This document shows, piece after piece, positions 1-7,436 of a stretch of 33,669 nucleotides of DNA. The notes below the pieces were generated by a model, which was not told where the DNA came from, did not search any database, and worked only from the letters and a program-made list of their open reading frames with translations. How positions within the stretch are numbered: position 1 is the stretch's first letter; every line of letters begins with the position of its first letter. A program made the translations under genes and the position numbers. Source of the stretch: Clostridia bacterium (GTDB lineage Bacteria; Bacillota; Clostridia; Clostridiales; Clostridiaceae); assembly GCA_012523855.1 (NCBI GenBank), contig JAAYTB010000044.1:1-33669 (forward strand), in the 5' to 3' direction.

Positions 1-195
1 GAAGGCGACGAAGAACCAGGCACTGGAGAGGAACCAGGAGAAGGCGACGACGAACCAGGCACTGGGGAAGAACCAGGGGAAGGCGATGAAGAGCCAGGCA
101 CTGGGGAAGAACCAGGAGAAGGTGACGAAGAGCCAGGTACTGGAGAGGAACCAGGTGAAGGTGACGAAGAGCCAGGCACTGGAGAAGAACCAGGG
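1..195 (+). repeat. 39-bp in-frame tandem repeat (five full copies in window)
   Basis: Five consecutive 39-bp units encode the 13-residue repeat EGDEEPGTGEEPG, with one Glu-to-Asp change in the second copy. A partial unit begins at 196. Differences between copies are almost all at third codon positions. The array runs off the left edge, so the total copy number is unknown. Confidence 0.93.
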
Positions 196-897
196 GAAGG
201 TGACGAAGAAGATCCAGGTAAGGGACAGCAGGCTGGAGATATTATAGACAATAATCCAGAACTTGTAGTAGAGGCTATTAAAAATGAATCAAGTAAATCA
301 ACAATTGTTGTAGATGCATCTTCAAATAAGAAAATTGACAAAGCTATCTTTGAAGCTCTTAGAGGAAGAGATAAGTCTGTAACCTTTAAAACAGAAAACA
401 GTGAATGGACATTTAATGGTAAGGACATCAAGGAAGTAAAGGATATTGACTTAACTATCCAGATAGCTTCATTAAAGGATACAGTATCAGCTAATAAAGA
501 TGCTATAGCTAAAAAGGTTAAGAATGAAGATGTGCTAGTACTTAGCTTTGCCTCTAATGGAAAGCTACCTGCTAAGGCAACAGTTAGAGTTAAACTAGAT
601 TCTACTTGGTTAGCTAACAAGGATAAGAATAATATCTTTGTATACTACTACAATCCTGAGACTAAAAAGGCAGAAGTTGTAGCTAAGAAGCTAAAGGTAG
701 ACGAAGAAGGATATATCCAATTTGCTATAGACCATAATAGTGACTTCTTTGTTGCAGATAAGGACTTAGTTGCAGCAAAGATATTGCCAAAGACAGGTTC
801 TCCTGTAGATACACAGATCCTGAGCTTGTTAGGACTACTTGCTATGGCAACAGGCCTAGTGGTGATATTCACTAAAAGAAAGAAATTTAATAAATAA
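1..897 (+). CDS. LPXTG cell-wall-anchored surface protein (3' part only)
   Basis: The reading frame is open from base 1, so the start lies outside the window; 298 codons remain. About 70 residues of Glu/Pro/Gly/Asp-rich tandem repeat form an acidic, extended stalk. A domain of about 190 residues with no family I recognise follows. The C-terminus is a classic sortase signal: LPKTG at visible residues 262-266, a hydrophobic segment, and a basic tail (KRKKFNK). Sortase should cut between Thr and Gly and link the protein to peptidoglycan. The repeat stalk probably lifts an N-terminal functional region, not seen here, away from the wall. A strong terminator follows at 906-935. Class is secure; ligand or enzymatic role is unknown. 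Confidence 0.9.
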   Translation, partial: EGDEEPGTGEEPGEGDDEPGTGEEPGEGDEEPGTGEEPGEGDEEPGTGEEPGEGDEEPGTGEEPGEGDEEDPGKGQQAGDIIDNNPELVVEAIKNESSKSTIVVDASSNKKIDKAIFEALRGRDKSVTFKTENSEWTFNGKDIKEVKDIDLTIQIASLKDTVSANKDAIAKKVKNEDVLVLSFASNGKLPAKATVRVKLDSTWLANKDKNNIFVYYYNPETKKAEVVAKKLKVDEEGYIQFAIDHNSDFFVADKDLVAAKILPKTGSPVDTQILSLLGLLAMATGLVVIFTKRKKFNK

Positions 898-905
898 TTA
901 ATTAA

Positions 906-935
906 CAAAAAGGATGTCAATTGACATCCTTTTTG
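906..935 (+). terminator. Intrinsic terminator of the LPXTG gene
   Basis: A perfect inverted repeat with 15-bp arms, A-rich at the 5' side and ending in TTTTTG, lies 8 bases after the stop codon. It could also stop transcripts leaving tgl on the minus strand, as its sequence is symmetrical. Confidence 0.85.
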
Positions 936-965
936 TATGCCAAAAAAACTGTTTTTTCAGGACCT

Positions 966-1727
966 TTAAAGATCATACTTTATATATAGATTAGCAAGGT
1001 GTAAAAAGTTAGGCCTAGTAGCTGATCTTTTTAAGAATGCAGACCTAGAGGAAGATTCTGCTCTATGCCTGTTTAAATAGTCTACTACTTCATCTATAGT
1101 TTTAATACCAGTACCATGGCCATAGTATAATCCCTCCCCTAAGTCTATTAGGTTTTGACCTCTTAATTCAGGTCTCTCAGGGTGAAAGTCTGGATTTTCA
1201 ACATATCTGCAGTCACCAGGTATATAATCAAATAAATATTTATAAGTTATTATATCTAAATCGTTATCTATATAATGCCAGTTCATAAGGTGAAGATCTG
1301 GGAATGAGTAGTCGAAAAGTTCTTTAGAATAAATATCTTGAAGAGCTTTATAGTAAATAATTGTAATGGCAGTAGAACATTCTGTTCCATACTTGTAACC
1401 CTGTAGGAATATATCTGCTATAGCTTCAGAAGGGCTACTATCTTTCTTAAGGAGATAGCCTCCAACGTCAGTTCGTTGCCAAAATTCCTCATTACAATGG
1501 GAATTTTTAAAGGTTCTGAACTTGAAGCCACTAGCATTAAGTTCTCTTGCCGCATTAATTATTTTACTTCTAAGATTTACTTCAAATATTAATTGATTAA
1601 CTAATTGATATTCATATATTTCATTAGAATCTGAGATCCTATATAAAATTTCAGACTCAATACTATCTTTGGGAAACAAATGAATAAGCCTTTGTAACCT
1701 TACTATATTTCCTTTGATTAATATCAT
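966..1727 (-). CDS. tgl: Protein-glutamine gamma-glutamyltransferase (spore coat transglutaminase)
   Basis: Tgl forms epsilon-(gamma-glutamyl)-lysine cross-links between spore coat proteins in the mother cell. The 253-residue product matches the usual Tgl size of about 245. The stretch around YGTECSTAITIIYYKAL contains the catalytic cysteine (Cys117 from the start chosen here, next to Cys116 of the B. subtilis enzyme), and the downstream GLYYGHG block is also typical. An in-frame ATG lies 30 bases further upstream (1757). I chose the ATG at 1727 because CGGAGG sits 8 bases before it and because a sigma-K-like -10 box at 1760-1768 would start the mRNA downstream of the longer start. The gene is divergent from the cysteine-rich gene at 1936. 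Family assignment is firm; late mother-cell expression is inferred from the promoter and from the family. Confidence 0.93.
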   Translation of the reverse strand: MILIKGNIVRLQRLIHLFPKDSIESEILYRISDSNEIYEYQLVNQLIFEVNLRSKIINAARELNASGFKFRTFKNSHCNEEFWQRTDVGGYLLKKDSSPSEAIADIFLQGYKYGTECSTAITIIYYKALQDIYSKELFDYSFPDLHLMNWHYIDNDLDIITYKYLFDYIPGDCRYVENPDFHPERPELRGQNLIDLGEGLYYGHGTGIKTIDEVVDYLNRHRAESSSRSAFLKRSATRPNFLHLANLYIKYDL

Positions 1728-1759
1728 TTTTAATCCTCCGTTTACAGCTTTGTTCATAA

Positions 1760-1788
1760 TAGTATATGCCTTTTAAGGGGGGACGGTT
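1760..1788 (-). promoter_or_regulatory. Sigma-K-type promoter of tgl
   Basis: Read on the minus strand, AACC is followed after 17 bases by CATATACTA. This fits the B. subtilis sigma-K pattern (mACm, 16-17 bases, CATAnnnTA). The predicted transcript start lies about 25 bases before the tgl start at 1727. No sigma-A-like pair competes at this position. Confidence 0.65.
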
Positions 1789-1935
1789 CACAGATATTAG
1801 CTAAGTATCCTCTGCAAGTTCCTAAATAGTACTCTACTATTGGTACAAAATTCACCATATCAGAATAATATATTAGAAAGTGGTACTATTTTTGAAGATT
1901 CTGATGATAAATTACAAACAAAAGGAGGAGGAAAA

Positions 1936-2181
1936 ATGAGTGGCCGTCGTGGAGGATGTTGCTGTTTCAGAAAATCCTGTCGAAAGGTTGTAAGAAGTTC
2001 CAGAAGAGGGAATGGAGGATTATTACTTTTGCTGCTAGGGGTCCTATTAGCCGCTACAACAAGTCCTGCAGGGGTAGCTGGAGCCTCTCAAAATACAAAT
2101 ATTATAAATGTTAATCAAGAAGATGATTGCTTCGATGATGATTACGAATGTGATTGTCATAGTCAATGCTGTAAGTGTTAA
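1936..2181 (+). CDS. Small cysteine-rich protein with hydrophobic centre, possible spore-coat component
   Basis: The 81-residue product has three parts. The basic N-terminus (residues 1-27) carries four cysteines, three of them consecutive. A Gly/Leu/Ala-rich hydrophobic stretch (about 28-52) could span or insert into a membrane. The acidic tail ends CDCHSQCCKC and holds six cysteines. I recognise no family. The ATG at 1936 is chosen because AAAGGAGGAGG lies directly before it; a longer frame opens at 1840 without a ribosome site. It is transcribed divergently from the spore coat transglutaminase. The ten cysteines and this neighbour suggest an insoluble, cross-linked envelope or coat protein; a bacteriocin-like peptide or metal-binding protein is also possible. 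Confidence 0.72.
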   Translation: MSGRRGGCCCFRKSCRKVVRSSRRGNGGLLLLLLGVLLAATTSPAGVAGASQNTNIINVNQEDDCFDDDYECDCHSQCCKC

Positions 2182-2188
2182 TAGTAAC

Positions 2189-2222
2189 AGTCTGCCGCTA
2201 CATAGTAGGGGCGGACTTTGTT
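2189..2222 (+). terminator. Probable terminator of the cysteine-rich gene
   Basis: AGTCTGCC pairs with GGCGGACT (one G-U pair) across a 13-base loop, followed by a short TTTGTT. The hairpin is good but the T-run is weak. Confidence 0.5.
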
Positions 2223-2290
2223 AAAATATAGGCTTTTTTCTGTTTACCATAATTTATAGAGATGTTACAATTAAAAAGGAGGTGTTTAAT

Positions 2291-2773
2291 GTGATTTTTT
2301 ATATTAGAGAAAAAGTCTTTAGTTTCGGGGATAATTTTACAATTAAAGATATAGACGGCTATCATGCCTATAAGGTTAAGGGTCAGGTATTCAGTTTAGG
2401 AAATAAACTTAGACTATACACCATGGATGATAGAGAATTAGTATATATTGAGCAAAAGCTTTTTAAGTTTTTACCGGAGTATTTAATTTATGAAAACAAC
2501 AATATAGCGGCAGTGTTGAAGAAGGAGTTTTCTTTCTTTAAACCAAAGTTACGTATTGAAAGTTCTTATGGGGATTTCTATATTGAAGGAAATATTTTTG
2601 CCTATAATTTCACTATTTTTAAAAATGGAATGCCAGTGGCCAGGGTTTATAAAAAAGCTTTGTCTATGACTGATACCTATGAAGTAGATATAAGCGACAA
2701 TGAGAGTTATCCTTTTATTTTATCCTTGGTAATAGTTATAGATCAGATTTTTCACGATGATAAAAACAAATAA
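2291..2773 (+). CDS. LURP-one-related (LOR/YxjI-like) protein
   Basis: The 160-residue product looks like the bacterial LURP-one-related family (Tubby C-terminal-like beta barrel; B. subtilis YxjI is about 160 residues). Signs are the N-terminal pattern of a short strand, 'GDNFTIKDIDGYHAYKVKG', then repeated beta segments with 'YIEQKLFKFLPEYLIYE' and a hydrophobic C-terminal helix. No catalytic residues are expected; the family is thought to bind membranes or lipids, but its role in bacteria is unknown. The start is the GTG at 2291, 8 bases after AAGGAGG; an in-frame GTG at 2282 overlaps the ribosome site and is rejected. It stands alone between tgl's partner and the VanW gene. Confidence 0.8.
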   Translation: MIFYIREKVFSFGDNFTIKDIDGYHAYKVKGQVFSLGNKLRLYTMDDRELVYIEQKLFKFLPEYLIYENNNIAAVLKKEFSFFKPKLRIESSYGDFYIEGNIFAYNFTIFKNGMPVARVYKKALSMTDTYEVDISDNESYPFILSLVIVIDQIFHDDKNK

Positions 2774-2802
2774 TAAAATTAATTATTAAAAAAGAAAACT
2801 TA

Positions 2803-2831
2803 TTGTCCCTTTCTGCGGTATATATTATAAA
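2803..2831 (+). promoter_or_regulatory. Sigma-A-like promoter of the VanW gene
   Basis: TTGTCC, a 17-base spacer and TATAAA lie 27 bases before the start codon. Confidence 0.55.
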
Positions 2832-2857
2832 GAGAATTGTAGGAAGGGCGACGTGAA

Positions 2858-4315
2858 ATGAAAAGAAGAAGAAAGAGAAGGAGGAAAAAAAGATTAAGAC
2901 TTATTTTTGCTATATTGAGTTTTTTAACACTAACATCCTTGCCAGTGATTCATGTCTATGCTACGGAGTCTAAATATAGACATATTATTTATCCTGGTGT
3001 ATACATAGAAGGCTTAGATGTTAGTGGGAAAACTCTAGAGGAAGCAAAGAGATTGATAGAAGAAAACTATGAAAAAGTTGTCATTGAAAAGGAAATTAAG
3101 ATTATTGCAGGAGACAAGTCCTACAGTTTAAGCTATAGCCAACTAAAACCAGAGTATAATATTGAGGAAACAATCAAAGAAGCTTTTAACTATGGAAAAG
3201 ATGAGGATCTATTATCAAAATACTCATTGATCAAGAAGACAAGAAAGAAGGAATATAAGCTAGCCTTTAAATACGATACAGCTGCTGTGAAGGAACTATT
3301 AGATAAAATAGACAAGGAAGTAGAATCAGAAGCTGTAGACGCAACAATTACTATTGAAGCTGGAAATGTTAAAATTACTGAAGCTAGCCATGGGAGAAAA
3401 CTAAAAAGGGAAGAGCTTGAGGAATCAATTTTAAATAGTATAAATAACCAATTGTCAGAAGAACTTGTAGAGATTAAAGCACCTTTGCAAGTGACTAAAC
3501 CTGCTGTAACAAAAGCTGAACTTGAGAAAATGAACCAGAAGATTTCAGGTTTCAGCACTAAATTTACCTCCTCAAGTGCCAATAGAATTAATAATATTGA
3601 ATTAGCTACAAGGGCTATAAATGGAACTACATTAATGCCAGGAGATACCTTTAGCTTTAATGAAATAGTAGGACAACGTACTAGAGAAAGAGGTTACAAG
3701 GATGCGGGAGTTATTATTGGAGATTCCATTCAATCTGGCTTAGGTGGAGGTATTTGTCAAGTTTCAAGCACCCTATATAACGCAGTACTGAATGCAGGCC
3801 TTAAATTTACGGAAAGAAGAAATCATACATTGACTCTTACTTATATACCAATGGGCTTGGATGCAACTATAGATTGGGGTAATATTGACTATAAATTTAC
3901 TAATACTTTAGATTATCCTATTTATATTGAAGGATATACTAAAGATAAAACTTTGTATTTTAATATATATTCTAACGAAGAATTAAGCAAGTATACTTAT
4001 GAGATGGAAACTGAGGTATATGAAGTAATCCAACCTAAAATGAAGTATATTAATTCTAATGATTTACTAGAAGGGGAAACAAAGGTTCTTAAATGGGGTT
4101 CAAAAGGTTATAAAGTTAAAGTATATAGAAAGACCTATGAAAATGGCAAGTTAATAAATACAGAATTTATATCTAATGATTACTATCATGCAGTAGATGG
4201 ACAAGCTTTAAGGGGAACAAAAAAGGCCCCAATCCTAGCAGAGGAAAAAAAGGAGTCTGTTGAGGAGCCAGATAATAGTAAGGCAGTTGAAGAAGAGCAA
4301 GCCAATGATTTATAA
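2858..4315 (+). CDS. VanW family envelope protein with peptidoglycan-binding-like and G5 domains
   Basis: The 485-residue product begins with an extremely basic segment (Arg/Lys in 11 of the first 13 positions) and one hydrophobic segment (about 14-35), so it is anchored in the membrane with its body outside. Residues about 45-210 fit the putative peptidoglycan-binding domain that precedes VanW in many Clostridia. Residues about 230-365 are the VanW domain, with the conserved block GLGGGICQVSSTLYNA (from about residue 293). Residues about 380-460 look like a G5 domain (repeated strands, GxxG turns). The last 25 residues are acidic and low-complexity. VanW occurs in some vancomycin-resistance clusters, but no other van gene is here and the molecular function is unknown. 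Its own promoter and terminator flank it. Confidence 0.9.
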   Translation: MKRRRKRRRKKRLRLIFAILSFLTLTSLPVIHVYATESKYRHIIYPGVYIEGLDVSGKTLEEAKRLIEENYEKVVIEKEIKIIAGDKSYSLSYSQLKPEYNIEETIKEAFNYGKDEDLLSKYSLIKKTRKKEYKLAFKYDTAAVKELLDKIDKEVESEAVDATITIEAGNVKITEASHGRKLKREELEESILNSINNQLSEELVEIKAPLQVTKPAVTKAELEKMNQKISGFSTKFTSSSANRINNIELATRAINGTTLMPGDTFSFNEIVGQRTRERGYKDAGVIIGDSIQSGLGGGICQVSSTLYNAVLNAGLKFTERRNHTLTLTYIPMGLDATIDWGNIDYKFTNTLDYPIYIEGYTKDKTLYFNIYSNEELSKYTYEMETEVYEVIQPKMKYINSNDLLEGETKVLKWGSKGYKVKVYRKTYENGKLINTEFISNDYYHAVDGQALRGTKKAPILAEEKKESVEEPDNSKAVEEEQANDL

Positions 4316-4319
4316 GACT

Positions 4320-4360
4320 AAATCCGTAATATGATCTAAAATAGACCATATTACGGATTT
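4320..4360. terminator. Bidirectional terminator between the VanW gene and gltS
   Basis: A 14-bp perfect stem (AATCCGTAATATG and its complement) with a 13-base loop sits between two convergent genes. T-rich sequence follows it on the plus strand. Confidence 0.85.
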
Positions 4361-4369
4361 TAATTTTTC

Positions 4370-5558
4370 TTATTTAAACCAGTTCATAAAAAGGGTTATG
4401 GAAAAGGCGTTGAAAAAGTCAATGAATAAGGAGCCTACTATAGGAACTATAAAAAAGGCTCTCAAGGCCTTAATCTTATATTTTTCTGTTAAGGCTTCCA
4501 TGTTGGCTATGGCATTGGCAGTGGCACCTAAGCCAAAACCACAAGCTCCAGAGCTCATTACAGCAGCATCATAGTCCTTGCCCATAATTCTAAAGACAAG
4601 ATAGTATGAAAAGATAACCATCATTAATACTTGCAGTCCTAAAATTATTAACATTGGCAAGGCTAGCTCATAGAGTTGCCATAGCTTAAGAGACATTAAG
4701 GACATAGATAGGAAGAAAATTAAAGATATATTTCCTAGTGCTTCTATCTCCTCATGAATAATTTTTTTGTTGGCTAGATCTAAAAGATTCCGTATTAAAG
4801 ATGCTGCAAGCATTCCTCCTATATTATGAAGGAAAGGTTAAGCCTAAGTTTTTAAACCAATTAGATATGATGGTGCCAATGCCCATGGCAAGTACAATCA
4901 GAACTGCTGAATGCAGTAGTGAATGTTCATCTAATTTTCTGGACTCCCTACTAAGGGATTTTTCTTCCTCACTTTCAACATATTTTTCAACTAAATTATA
5001 TTTTTCTATTAGGGATTTAGCCACTGGACCACCTATTAGAGAACCCATTACTAGACCAAAGGTAGCGGCAGCCATAGCAGCGGCAGCTCCTCCTTTTAAA
5101 CCTGCAGCCTCAAATAAGGGACCGAAGGCAGCGGAAGTGCCAGGACCACCAACTAAAGCGGTAGACCCTGCGGCCAAGCCTAAGTAGGGATGAAAGTTAA
5201 ATAACTCTGCTATTCCAATCCCTAAGAGATTTTGAAAGACTACTAGTATCATACTTAAAATTAAGAAAGTAACTACTTGTAGGCCACCTTTTTTTAGCAA
5301 CTTCAAGCTGGCAGAAAAACCAATGCTGGTAAAGGCGGCAGTTAGCAAAATGTTTTTTAAAGTTTCATCGAATTCAAAATCATAGAATCCTGTAATATGG
5401 CCAAAAAGACTTACAAAAGAGAATAGGATTCCGCCAATAACAGGAGCAGGTATGGAAAACTGCTCTAACACTTGAATTTTCTTTTTAATAAACTCTCCTG
5501 CAATAAAAACTATTACCGACAGAGAAAGGGTTTGGATAATATCAAATTTTATTAGCAT
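4370..5558 (-). pseudogene. gltS: Sodium/glutamate symporter, split by a one-base insertion
   Basis: Two adjacent minus-strand frames encode one GltS-type sodium/glutamate symporter. The N-terminal 244 residues (5558-4824) contain PVIGGILFS, the glycine-rich re-entrant segment LVGGPGTSAAFGP and several membrane spans. The C-terminal 147 residues (4813-4370) contain SSGACGFGLGATANAIANM, the second re-entrant segment. Together they give the family length of about 400. The break is exact: the frame ends PS then TAA at 4826-4824. Removing one T of the TT at 4824-4825 (plus strand) restores PSYIGGMLAAS, the expected sequence. AGGAGG precedes the start by 7 bases. Alternatives are a sequencing error, or two separate polypeptides: GGAGGA stands immediately before the ATG at 4813, possibly allowing re-initiation, though the spacing is poor. 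Confidence 0.88.
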
Positions 5559-5646
5559 GGCAAGTCCTCCTATGAAGCAAGATTCTTTTAAGTTAGTTTT
5601 AGGACAAAGGAATTTGAATATACATTGGATTAGAAAAAGTTATAAT

Positions 5647-5668
5647 ATACAATAATGAATTATTGTAT
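5647..5668. promoter_or_regulatory. 22-bp perfect palindrome between divergent genes
   Basis: ATACAATAAT and its exact complement are separated by GA. TATAAT-like boxes flank it on both sides (5641-5646, 5671-5676). It sits between gltS and the gene at 5735 and could be an operator for either. The region is very AT-rich, so chance cannot be excluded. Confidence 0.4.
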
Positions 5669-5734
5669 TGTATAATATAAATATCTTATTTAAAAGCTTA
5701 ATTAAAGATAAAAATTCTTCGAGGTGATATACCA

Positions 5735-6049
5735 ATGTTGAACATAGGTGATTTAATGGATGGGGATTTTTCCTCTTATCCAGAGGAAGCGCAAGAATAC
5801 TTAAGAAATTACACAGAAAAACTGAGGGAAACTTTAATAGATGAATTAGTTCAGGATACTTATGATAAGATAATGAAAAGTATAGAAGGTGGTAGGGAAG
5901 AATATAAGACCATACTTACAGAAATCTTGGCCAGAGGCCATAAAGGTTATGAGAATATGACTAATAGAGCCCTGATAAATCTATACTTGGAAAAGAAAAA
6001 TCAAGTGGAATTTATGGCACTTTTAGAAAAAGTGGAAAATCAACTTTAA
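5735..6049 (+). CDS. Small soluble hypothetical protein
   Basis: The 104-residue product is charged, almost wholly alpha-helical by composition, and has no cysteines, signal peptide or membrane span. I recognise no family. GAGGTG lies 9 bases before the ATG. It ends 10 bases before the NADH pyrophosphatase gene and is probably co-transcribed with it. A -10 box (TATAAT, 5671-5676) with a weak -35 lies upstream, overlapping the palindrome. Confidence 0.75.
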   Translation: MLNIGDLMDGDFSSYPEEAQEYLRNYTEKLRETLIDELVQDTYDKIMKSIEGGREEYKTILTEILARGHKGYENMTNRALINLYLEKKNQVEFMALLEKVENQL

Positions 6050-6059
6050 CAGGAGTAGG

Positions 6060-6938
6060 GTGACTAAAATGGGGTATAAAAACTATTTCGATTTTGAGCC
6101 AGCCATAGAAAGGCCTGTGGTAAAAAAAAGCAGTGACCTATGGTTTGTTTTTAAAAAAGGTAAAATTCTAATGCAGTGTAAGGAGGAAAAACTACTAATA
6201 CCCAATAGAAAAAAGATCAACAGGTATTTAGGTGGAATGAACCATATTCATTATATAGGTCGCTTAAAGGAAGCTCACTGTTATACTGCTGAACTAGAGG
6301 ACCCTTGGGACTTGGAAGAGGAAATGTTAGCTGAGGGACTAGCTTTTAATTCATTACGAACCCTAGCATCAAATGTTACAGAGGATATTTTTAACCTAGC
6401 AGGAAGAGCTATACAAATAATAAATTGGGATAAGGATCATAAATATTGTGGCCGATGTGGTTCGCTGATGAAAGAAGGGAAGGCTGAAAGAGTAAAGCTT
6501 TGTCCTCAATGTGGTCTTGAAAATTATCCTAGAATATCTCCGGCAGTTATAGTGGCAATATTAAAGGGTGATGAAATACTCCTTGCCCACAATAAAAAAT
6601 TTTCTAAAGGAGTTTTTAGCCTTATTGCCGGCTTTGTAGAGTTGGGAGAAAGTTTTGAAGAATGTGTAGAACGGGAAGTTATGGAGGAAGTAGGAATTAA
6701 GGTGAAAAACATAAAGTATTTTAAAAGTCAACCTTGGCCCTTTCCTAATTCATTAATGGTGGCCTTCACTGCAGACTATGATAGTGGAGAAATATGTCCA
6801 GATGGTGTGGAAATAGAAGAGGCTCACTGGTATAAGGCTGATAATTTGCCCTTGATTCCAGCTAAGGGTAGTATTGCCAGGAAGTTAATTGATTGGTTTC
6901 AATCAAATAGGCAACTTTCTATCAAGGAAAACAAGTAA
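6060..6938 (+). CDS. nudC: NAD(H) pyrophosphatase NudC-type Nudix hydrolase
   Basis: NudC cleaves NADH or NAD+ to NMN(H) and AMP and, in E. coli, removes NAD caps from RNA. The 292-residue product has the family order: an N-terminal domain, a zinc ribbon with Cys130, 133, 148 and 151, and a Nudix domain. The Nudix box covers 191-213 (GFVELGE...REVMEEVGI), and the NudC-specific SQPWPFP follows at 223-229. All expected catalytic glutamates are visible. The start is uncertain: GTG at 6060 lies 4 bases after AGGAG, while ATG at 6069 would give a protein three residues shorter. The gene lies 10 bases after the small gene at 5735. Confidence 0.93.
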   Translation: MTKMGYKNYFDFEPAIERPVVKKSSDLWFVFKKGKILMQCKEEKLLIPNRKKINRYLGGMNHIHYIGRLKEAHCYTAELEDPWDLEEEMLAEGLAFNSLRTLASNVTEDIFNLAGRAIQIINWDKDHKYCGRCGSLMKEGKAERVKLCPQCGLENYPRISPAVIVAILKGDEILLAHNKKFSKGVFSLIAGFVELGESFEECVEREVMEEVGIKVKNIKYFKSQPWPFPNSLMVAFTADYDSGEICPDGVEIEEAHWYKADNLPLIPAKGSIARKLIDWFQSNRQLSIKENK

Positions 6939-6957
6939 ACCATATATCCAAAGATCT

Positions 6958-6988
6958 TAAGGTGCAGGAGAAACTTTCCTGCACCTTA
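6958..6988. terminator. Hairpin between convergent nudC and the glutaredoxin-like gene
   Basis: TAAGGTGCAGGA pairs perfectly with its complement across a 7-base loop. It lies between two converging stop codons; T-runs on both sides are poor. Confidence 0.65.
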
Positions 6989-6992
6989 CTTG

Positions 6993-7256
6993 CTAATTGC
7001 CTAAGGCTTCTTCATAAATTTTTTTAATGATATCCTTCTTGGTAGCTCCTTCGTGGCGTTTTTCCCCGCCTACATAATAAGTGGGCACGTAATAATAGTC
7101 GTATTGATTTGCTATATCAGGCTCTTTTCCTTCATCTATAATCTTAATAGGAATCTTCTGGTAGTTGGGGTTTTCTTTTTTAAGTTCCTCCATCCAGGAT
7201 AGAGCTTTTCGACAGTGTGGACAAGTTTCTAGTATAAACATAGTAATTTCTTTCAT
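6993..7256 (-). CDS. Glutaredoxin/thioredoxin-like redox protein
   Basis: The 87-residue product is a minimal thioredoxin-fold protein. The redox motif CPHC is at residues 12-15 after the first strand (ITMFILET), and the cis-proline segment YVPTYYVGG follows at about 56-64. It probably reduces disulfides or mixed disulfides in the cytoplasm. AAAGGGTGATG is a moderate ribosome site. No reductase gene is adjacent, so its electron donor is unknown. Confidence 0.87.
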   Translation of the reverse strand: MKEITMFILETCPHCRKALSWMEELKKENPNYQKIPIKIIDEGKEPDIANQYDYYYVPTYYVGGEKRHEGATKKDIIKKIYEEALGN

Positions 7257-7436
7257 TTCTACATCACCCTTTCAAAGTTTTTGCCAATGAAACCAGTTGA
7301 GGCCTAAAGTTGGATAGCTACATTTAGGATGCCAAAATCAACAAGTGATTTATACATTTTAAAGATTAGAAGTTATCATAAAAAATAGCTTTAGTAATAA
7401 AATATAAATGAATGCACTATTAAGAAGGGGGTTTAC

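Noticed and set aside
1840..1935. Longer 113-residue form of the cysteine-rich protein starting at 1840
   Set aside because: No ribosome site precedes 1840, while AAAGGAGGAGG stands right before the ATG at 1936; the extra 32 residues would contain that ribosome site.
3190..3582. 130-residue frame on the minus strand inside the VanW gene
   Set aside because: Antisense to a well-supported gene, Ser/Phe-rich as expected for a shadow, and no ribosome site.
2858..4315. Vancomycin-resistance cluster suggested by the VanW domain
   Set aside because: No vanH, vanA/B, vanX, vanY or regulator is nearby; VanW domains are common in clostridial envelope proteins without resistance.
4801..5187. 128-residue plus-strand frame opposite gltS
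   Set aside because: It is antisense to clearly recognisable GltS sequence and its Pro/Ala-rich text reflects the Gly/Ala codons of the other strand.
7261..7436. yybP-ykoY manganese riboswitch before the TerC-family gene
   Set aside because: The family is sometimes controlled this way, but none of the conserved sequence blocks is present in this gap.
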